Shown here one piece after another: positions 60,043 through 64,000 of a stretch of 64,000 nucleotides of DNA. Source of the DNA: Bacillota bacterium. GTDB lineage: Bacteria; Bacillota; Clostridia; Christensenellales; Aristaeellaceae. A model generated the notes under the pieces. The model saw nothing but the letters and a program-made list of their open reading frames with translations. It did no database searches and had not been told where the DNA came from. Numbering within the stretch: position 1 is the stretch's first letter; each line of letters opens with the position of its first letter. The stretch is taken from contig JAEZRP010000022.1 in the NCBI GenBank assembly GCA_023444095.1, forward strand, positions 248,001 to 312,000. The letters are read 5' to 3'. Position numbers and translations under genes: made by a program.

Positions 60043-61065
60043 ATGGATTCGCGCAGGCTGATGCTTGACACGCTGGAAATGGCGAATCACAATCGCGCGC
60101 CGCGGGAGCTTTGGCTGCTTCCGTGGGCGTCGAGGCGGTACCCCGGCGAGCTTGACGAGATCAAACGCACGTTTCCCACGGACATGATCGGCGTTCCAGG
60201 CTACCTGCGCGAGAAGCCGGTGGGACGGGGCGACGCGTATTCTCCCGGCATCCACATCGACGACTGGGGCTGCGAATTCGTCAACATCCAGGAAGGCGTC
60301 ATCGGCGAGGTGAAGAACCCGCAGATCAAGGCCGAGGACTGGTCGGACGCGGAGCTTGTGCACGTCCCGCGCGAGCTTCTCTCGGTGGACATCGAGCGGG
60401 CGAACGATTACGCCCGCGCCCACGCGGACAAGTTCCGCTGCGGGGGCTGCTGTCCGCGCCCGTTCGAGCAGCTTCAGTTTCTGCGCGGCACGGCGAACCT
60501 CTACATGGACCTCATGGACCCGCCGCCCCAAATGCTGAAGTTCATCGAAAAGATGCACGCGTTCTATTGCGAGCTTCTGGAGGTGTGGGCGAAGACGGAC
60601 GTGGACGCGCTCAACATGATGGACGACTGGGGATCCCAGACGGGGCTTCTGATCCCGCCGCGCGTGTGGCGGGCGATCTTCAAGCCCATGTACAAGGATT
60701 ACATCGACATCGCGCACCGGGCGGGCAAAAAGATGTTCATGCACTCGGACGGGCACACGCTCGCGATCTATCCGGACCTCATCGAGCTCGGACTCGACGC
60801 GTTCAACTCGCAGATCTTCTGCATCGGCGTCGAAAAGCTCGCGCCGTTCCGGGGGAAGATCACGTTCTGGGGCGAGGTCGACCGCCAGCACCTGCTCTCG
60901 CGCGGCACGGCTGAGGAGATCGAGGCCGCGGTGACGCTCGTCAAGGAGACGCTTTGGGAGAACGGCGGCTGCGTCGCGCAATGCGAGTTCGGCCCCGGCG
61001 GGAAGCCCGAGAACGTCCGCAAGGTGTTTGAGACCTGGGATCGGCTGACGGGCGGGTCGAACTGA
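60043..61065 (+). CDS. Uroporphyrinogen decarboxylase-fold protein 3
   Basis: A 340-aa URO-D-superfamily protein. KKMFMHSDGHTLAIYPDLIELGLDAFNSQ carries the histidine and GGCVAQCEFGPGGKPENV a late cysteine, matching the H...C zinc pattern of MtaA/CmuA-type methyltransferases. FRCGGCCPRPFEQLQFLRG is unusual in having three nearby cysteines. AGGAGG precedes the ATG. It follows the AraC gene on the same strand and is a third, distinct paralogue in 5 kb. Confidence 0.8.
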   Translation: MDSRRLMLDTLEMANHNRAPRELWLLPWASRRYPGELDEIKRTFPTDMIGVPGYLREKPVGRGDAYSPGIHIDDWGCEFVNIQEGVIGEVKNPQIKAEDWSDAELVHVPRELLSVDIERANDYARAHADKFRCGGCCPRPFEQLQFLRGTANLYMDLMDPPPQMLKFIEKMHAFYCELLEVWAKTDVDALNMMDDWGSQTGLLIPPRVWRAIFKPMYKDYIDIAHRAGKKMFMHSDGHTLAIYPDLIELGLDAFNSQIFCIGVEKLAPFRGKITFWGEVDRQHLLSRGTAEEIEAAVTLVKETLWENGGCVAQCEFGPGGKPENVRKVFETWDRLTGGSN

Positions 61066-61069
61066 AAAA

Positions 61070-61104
61070 CCGGCCGGAGCGGATCGCGCCCCGGCCGATT
61101 TTCA
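61070..61104 (+). terminator. Terminator after URO-D-like gene 3
   Basis: CGGCCGG pairs with CCGGCCG around a 13-base GC-rich loop, then ATTTTC. Confidence 0.65.
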
Positions 61105-61116
61105 CGATAAAACCAC

Positions 61117-61141
61117 GAGCCACCGGCCTTGCCGGTGGCTC
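61117..61141 (-). terminator. Terminator after the methyltransferase gene
   Basis: A perfect 11-bp stem (61117-61127 with 61131-61141) with a 3-base loop. The minus strand then reads GTGGTTTTATC. Confidence 0.7.
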
Positions 61142-61186
61142 AGTTGATCAAAAGACCCTTCCCGGCTTTCGCGCCCCGCGCGCAGA

Positions 61187-61645
61187 TCAGAGGAACGGAA
61201 CGATCACGCGCTTGCGGTATGCCACGTACTGCTCCCCGAACTGCCGTTCCAGATGGCGCTCCTCCTCCTTGGAAAACACCTTGTACGCGACAAACGTCGG
61301 GAGGATCGTCAGAAGCGCGAGCCAAGAGTTGAAAAGGAGGAAAAGACCGGGGAGCGTAATCAGGATCTGGAAGACGTACATCGGATGGGCGAACAGCGCG
61401 TATAAGCCCCCGGTCGCGAGCCTGCCCGCGCGGTGCGCGCGCAGCATCCCCCACGCGGCGACCAGATTGAGCGCAAACCCGACGACCGCCAGCGCCGCGC
61501 CCGCCCAGACCAGAGCCCGCGCGTCCGCCGCGATCCGAAACCGGGGGGAGAGCCACAGGCTCAAGCCCTCGAAGACCGCGAGCGCCACGAGAAGCACGAA
61601 CAGGATCTTGGCGCCCACCCCCATGACCGACATCTTCCCCTTCAT
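61187..61645 (-). CDS. Isoprenylcysteine/phospholipid methyltransferase-like membrane protein
   Basis: A 152-aa protein with four helices of the ICMT/PEMT type. LATGGLYALFAHPMYVFQILITLPG is the conserved N-x-x-YxG..R.P.Y-like region and EEERHLERQFGEQYVAYRKRVIVPF the C-terminal signature. It probably methylates a lipid or small hydrophobic substrate with SAM. It stands alone, convergent with the URO-D-like gene. Confidence 0.8.
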   Translation of the reverse strand: MKGKMSVMGVGAKILFVLLVALAVFEGLSLWLSPRFRIAADARALVWAGAALAVVGFALNLVAAWGMLRAHRAGRLATGGLYALFAHPMYVFQILITLPGLFLLFNSWLALLTILPTFVAYKVFSKEEERHLERQFGEQYVAYRKRVIVPFL

Positions 61646-61716
61646 TGTCCGGCACTCCTTCCGTATTTCACATTCCCATTGAGATGGCCGCGAGGCGCCT
61701 CCGATATTTCATCTGC

Positions 61717-63183
61717 TCACTCCAGATCGAGCGCCAGACAGTTGACGTACTTGGTCGGAAGGTTCTCCGGCAGCTTCGCCGCGACCACGCCGAAGCTCTG
61801 GTTGAATTCCACGTTCCCCGCGCCGAGCAACCGGACGCGCAACACGCGCTCGCCCTCGGAAAGGCGCTTCAATACCGCCACGCGGCTCTCCGGCGCGGCC
61901 ATCAGGAAGGCGTAGAGCATGTTCCCTTTGCGGGTGTAGCGGATGTCGTCCGCGCGCCAGTCGGTCTCGTCCTCGTGGAAGCACTCGCCCGCGGCTTTCG
62001 ACGCGCCCTCCCCGTAGACGCGCCAGGGCCGCGTCCCGTACACGCCCTCGGCGCACACGGCGAACCAGTCCGCGAGCTCGTCGAGGATGTAGCCCGCCTC
62101 GTCGTCGATGGTGCCGTCCGGCTTCTGGAGGATGTTCAACAGGAGCGCGCCGTTTTTCGAGATGATGTCGACGAGCGCGCCGATGATGTAGCCCGGCGTC
62201 TTGTAGGGCTGCTTCGCGTCGTAGAACCAGCCGCCGATGCAGGTGTCGGTCTGCCACGCGCGCGCCGCGATGCCGGGAAGGCGGCCGCGCTCCACGTCGA
62301 GCATGCCCACGCGGTGGATCGCCTCCCGCGCGTCCTTCTGGGTATAGATCGCCCGATTCCTGCCGTGGGCGCGCGCGGACGCGTTGTAGAGCCGCGCAAC
62401 GACCTCGAGCCCGGAGGCGTACGCGGGGTTCGTCGGGTCGGGCTGCGCCGCGGTCCCGTCCCAATGCTCCCCGAAGGGCAGCGAGCCGTCCGTATAGAGA
62501 AGGTCGGGCTGGTACAGATCGATCAGTTCCGCCATGGCCGCGCGCCAGTAGGCGTGGAACGCCACGTTCTCCGTAAACCACGGCTCCGACGCGCGCGGGT
62601 TCTGCGTGCCGTGCTCGAAATTGTCGAAGTAGAAGTCGCGCCATTGGGGGTCGTTCCCGTCGTAGGGCACGCCCGCGAACGGGCCGGACCGGTCCGCGCC
62701 CTTGTTGACGCGCCACCAGGAGAACGAGGCGGAAAGGTGCTCCGTCAGCCCGAAGGGCATCTCAAACTGTTCGGCGGCGGCCTTCCACGCGCCCACGATG
62801 TCCCGTTTGGGGCCGACGTTTGCGCTGTTCATGCGGTTGAGCTTCGAGGGATAGTTGAAGAAATGATCGTGGTGCATCGCCTGCGCGACGAAGTAGCGCG
62901 CGCCCGCCCTGTGGTACCGCGCCATGAGCGCGCCGGGGTCGAAGTTCTCCGCCTTCCAGAGCGCGCAGATGTCCTTGTAGCCGAACCTGGAGGGGTGTCC
63001 GTAGTGGCGCAGGTGGTAGAGGTACTGGGGCGTCCCCTCGATGTACATGTTCCGCGCGTACCAGTCGCCGCACATGGGCACGGACTGCGGCCCCCAGTGG
63101 CTCCAGATGCCGAACTTCGCGTCGCGCATCCAATCCGGGATCTCGATCCCGCCGAGCGACTCAAAAGTGGGTTCGTAGATCAT
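61717..63183 (-). CDS. GH29 alpha-L-fucosidase
   Basis: A 488-aa family 29 enzyme with no signal peptide. KFGIWSHWGPQSVPMCGDWYARNMY is the barrel start, AGARYFVAQAMHHDHFFNYPS binds fucose, and the nucleophile is D232 (DLLYTDGSLPF). GALLLNILQKPDGTIDDEA follows near the barrel end and a beta-sandwich closes the protein. It removes fucose from oligosaccharides in the cytoplasm. The start is ATG 63183 behind GGGGGTG; an ATG at 63210 would sit on the predicted transcript start. The divergent oxidoreductase may process the released sugar. Confidence 0.9.
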   Translation of the reverse strand: MIYEPTFESLGGIEIPDWMRDAKFGIWSHWGPQSVPMCGDWYARNMYIEGTPQYLYHLRHYGHPSRFGYKDICALWKAENFDPGALMARYHRAGARYFVAQAMHHDHFFNYPSKLNRMNSANVGPKRDIVGAWKAAAEQFEMPFGLTEHLSASFSWWRVNKGADRSGPFAGVPYDGNDPQWRDFYFDNFEHGTQNPRASEPWFTENVAFHAYWRAAMAELIDLYQPDLLYTDGSLPFGEHWDGTAAQPDPTNPAYASGLEVVARLYNASARAHGRNRAIYTQKDAREAIHRVGMLDVERGRLPGIAARAWQTDTCIGGWFYDAKQPYKTPGYIIGALVDIISKNGALLLNILQKPDGTIDDEAGYILDELADWFAVCAEGVYGTRPWRVYGEGASKAAGECFHEDETDWRADDIRYTRKGNMLYAFLMAAPESRVAVLKRLSEGERVLRVRLLGAGNVEFNQSFGVVAAKLPENLPTKYVNCLALDLE

Positions 63184-63217
63184 TGGAACACCCCCGCCAT
63201 TAAAATTCATTTGGCAT

Positions 63218-63247
63218 ATTGTAACACATGCGCGAATCCTTTACAAT
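63218..63247. promoter_or_regulatory. Symmetrical bidirectional promoter (fucosidase and oxidoreductase genes)
   Basis: Plus strand: TTGTAA (63219-63224), 17 bp, TACAAT (63242-63247). Minus strand: TTGTAA (63246-63241), 17 bp, TACAAT (63223-63218). Each -35 overlaps the other's -10. Confidence 0.7.
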
Positions 63248-63264
63248 AGAGCCGAGGTGGTCGC

Positions 63265-64000
63265 ATGAATGAAATCAATCTCGTGCTCGTCGGAATCGGC
63301 GGGTACGGAAACACGTACGTGAACGCGCTTCTCAACGAAAGAAGGCGTGACGGTTACAGGATCCGGGGCGTGGTCGATCCCTATGCGGAAAGCGCGCCGG
63401 GATACGGGGCGCTGAAGGCGGCGGGGGTGCCGTTCTTTGGGACGCTCGACGCATTCTACGAAGCGGACCGCGCGGACCTCGCGGTCATTTCGACGCCCAT
63501 CGCGCTCCACGAGGAGCAGGCGCTCTCGGCCATCGTGCACGGGAGCCACGTGCTCCTCGAAAAGCCCATGGCCGGGACGCTGGCGGCGGCGCGGCGGATC
63601 GATCGGGCGGCGAAGAAAGCGGGCGTGAAGCTCGCGGTCGGGTTCCAGTGGTGCTACGACCCGGCGATGCTTCTTTTGAAGCGCGACGTCGACGCCGGTC
63701 TTCTCGGCGCGCCGAAGCGGCTGCGCGCGCTGGTCATCTGGCCGCGCGACAAGGCGTACTACGCGCGCGGGACGGGCTGGGCCGGAAAGAAGCTCGATGC
63801 CGCGGGGCGCGCGATCTACGACAGCGTCGCCTCGAACGCCACCGCGCACTACATCGAGAACATGCTGTGGCTGGCGGGCCGGGGCTTTGACGGCGCGCCC
63901 GTGGCCCTCATGGAAGCAGAGACCTGGCGCGCGTACCCGGTCGAGACGTTCGATACCGTGACCCTGCGCGCAAAGCTCGAGAGCGGCGCGGAGATGGTCT
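63265..64000 (+). CDS. Gfo/Idh/MocA-family oxidoreductase (3' end beyond window)
   Basis: The first 245 codons are present. The Rossmann head is VLVGIGGYGNTYVNALL, EKPMAGTLAAARRIDRAAKKAG is the family hallmark after the cofactor domain, and VGFQWCYDPAMLLLKRDVDAGLLG opens the substrate domain. It probably oxidises or reduces a sugar or inositol with NAD(P). GAGGTGG precedes ATG 63265. It is divergent from the fucosidase gene with a shared promoter, so a fucose- or glycan-derived substrate is plausible. Confidence 0.9.
   Translation, partial: MNEINLVLVGIGGYGNTYVNALLNERRRDGYRIRGVVDPYAESAPGYGALKAAGVPFFGTLDAFYEADRADLAVISTPIALHEEQALSAIVHGSHVLLEKPMAGTLAAARRIDRAAKKAGVKLAVGFQWCYDPAMLLLKRDVDAGLLGAPKRLRALVIWPRDKAYYARGTGWAGKKLDAAGRAIYDSVASNATAHYIENMLWLAGRGFDGAPVALMEAETWRAYPVETFDTVTLRAKLESGAEMV

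Overview
The window looks like the chromosome of a GC-rich anaerobic Clostridia member (Bacillota). The signs are AGGAGG-type ribosome binding sites, glycyl-radical enzymes, a LytTR/DUF3021 pair, VanW, BioY/BirA control by paired operators and a Firmicutes-type thioredoxin-coupled ArsC, all with strongly GC-biased codon use. A genus cannot be named from the sequence alone. Most of the window is densely coding. The accessory stretch from about 23.9 to 35 kb contains lower-GC DNA, phage and recombinase debris and a tRNA gene.

Layout. 0-1.6 kb: the end of a peptide ABC transporter (dppD/dppF type). 1.8-9.5 kb: amino-acid catabolism, with tdh-kbl (threonine to glycine and acetyl-CoA), an M20 aminoacylase, a glycyl-radical dehydratase with its activase (closest to trans-4-hydroxyproline dehydratase HypD/HypE) and an EamA exporter. 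9.5-17.4 kb: an S41 protease, a VanZ-like protein, DUF1232, a flavin reductase, a Cys/Met PLP lyase, a small phage-like lysis cassette (amidase/endolysin, XhlA-like, holin) and an Asp/Glu racemase. 17.4-19.2 kb: divergent bioY and birA sharing two matching operators. 19.2-22.6 kb: a GH2 beta-mannosidase with a divergent AraC regulator. 22.7-23.9 kb: a Kef-type antiporter.

24-35 kb is a mosaic island beside tRNA-Ser(CGA). It holds an AT-rich lone AAA ATPase/TOPRIM-like gene, two decayed copies of a serine-recombinase C-terminus, terminase and HNH debris, a Fic protein and an arsenic operon (arsR, ArsP-type permease, cysteine-rich ferredoxin-DUF2703, thioredoxin, ferredoxin, acr3, arsC). 34-42.9 kb carries SDR, OsmC, azoreductase, hydrolase, LytTR-DUF3021, diguanylate cyclase, ParB-like and split permease genes.

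43-49.7 kb is the most striking part: an apparently intact glycopeptide (vancomycin-type) resistance cluster. On the minus strand it reads vanH, D-Ala-D-Lac ligase, vanY, vanX, vanZ-like, vanR, vanS, with a divergent full-length vanW. VanH makes D-lactate, the ligase makes D-Ala-D-Lac, VanX and VanY remove normal D-Ala-D-Ala ends, and VanRS should sense and switch the set. The regulators lie at the distal end of the operon, unlike Tn1546. The vanW ribosome binding site is buried in an 11-bp hairpin.

50-64 kb: an oligopeptide ABC operon (binding protein, ATPases, permeases) joined to two uroporphyrinogen-decarboxylase-fold proteins, a divergent AraC regulator, a third such protein, a PEMT-like methyltransferase, a GH29 alpha-fucosidase and a divergent Gfo/Idh/MocA oxidoreductase cut by the window end. 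The last two share a symmetrical bidirectional promoter.
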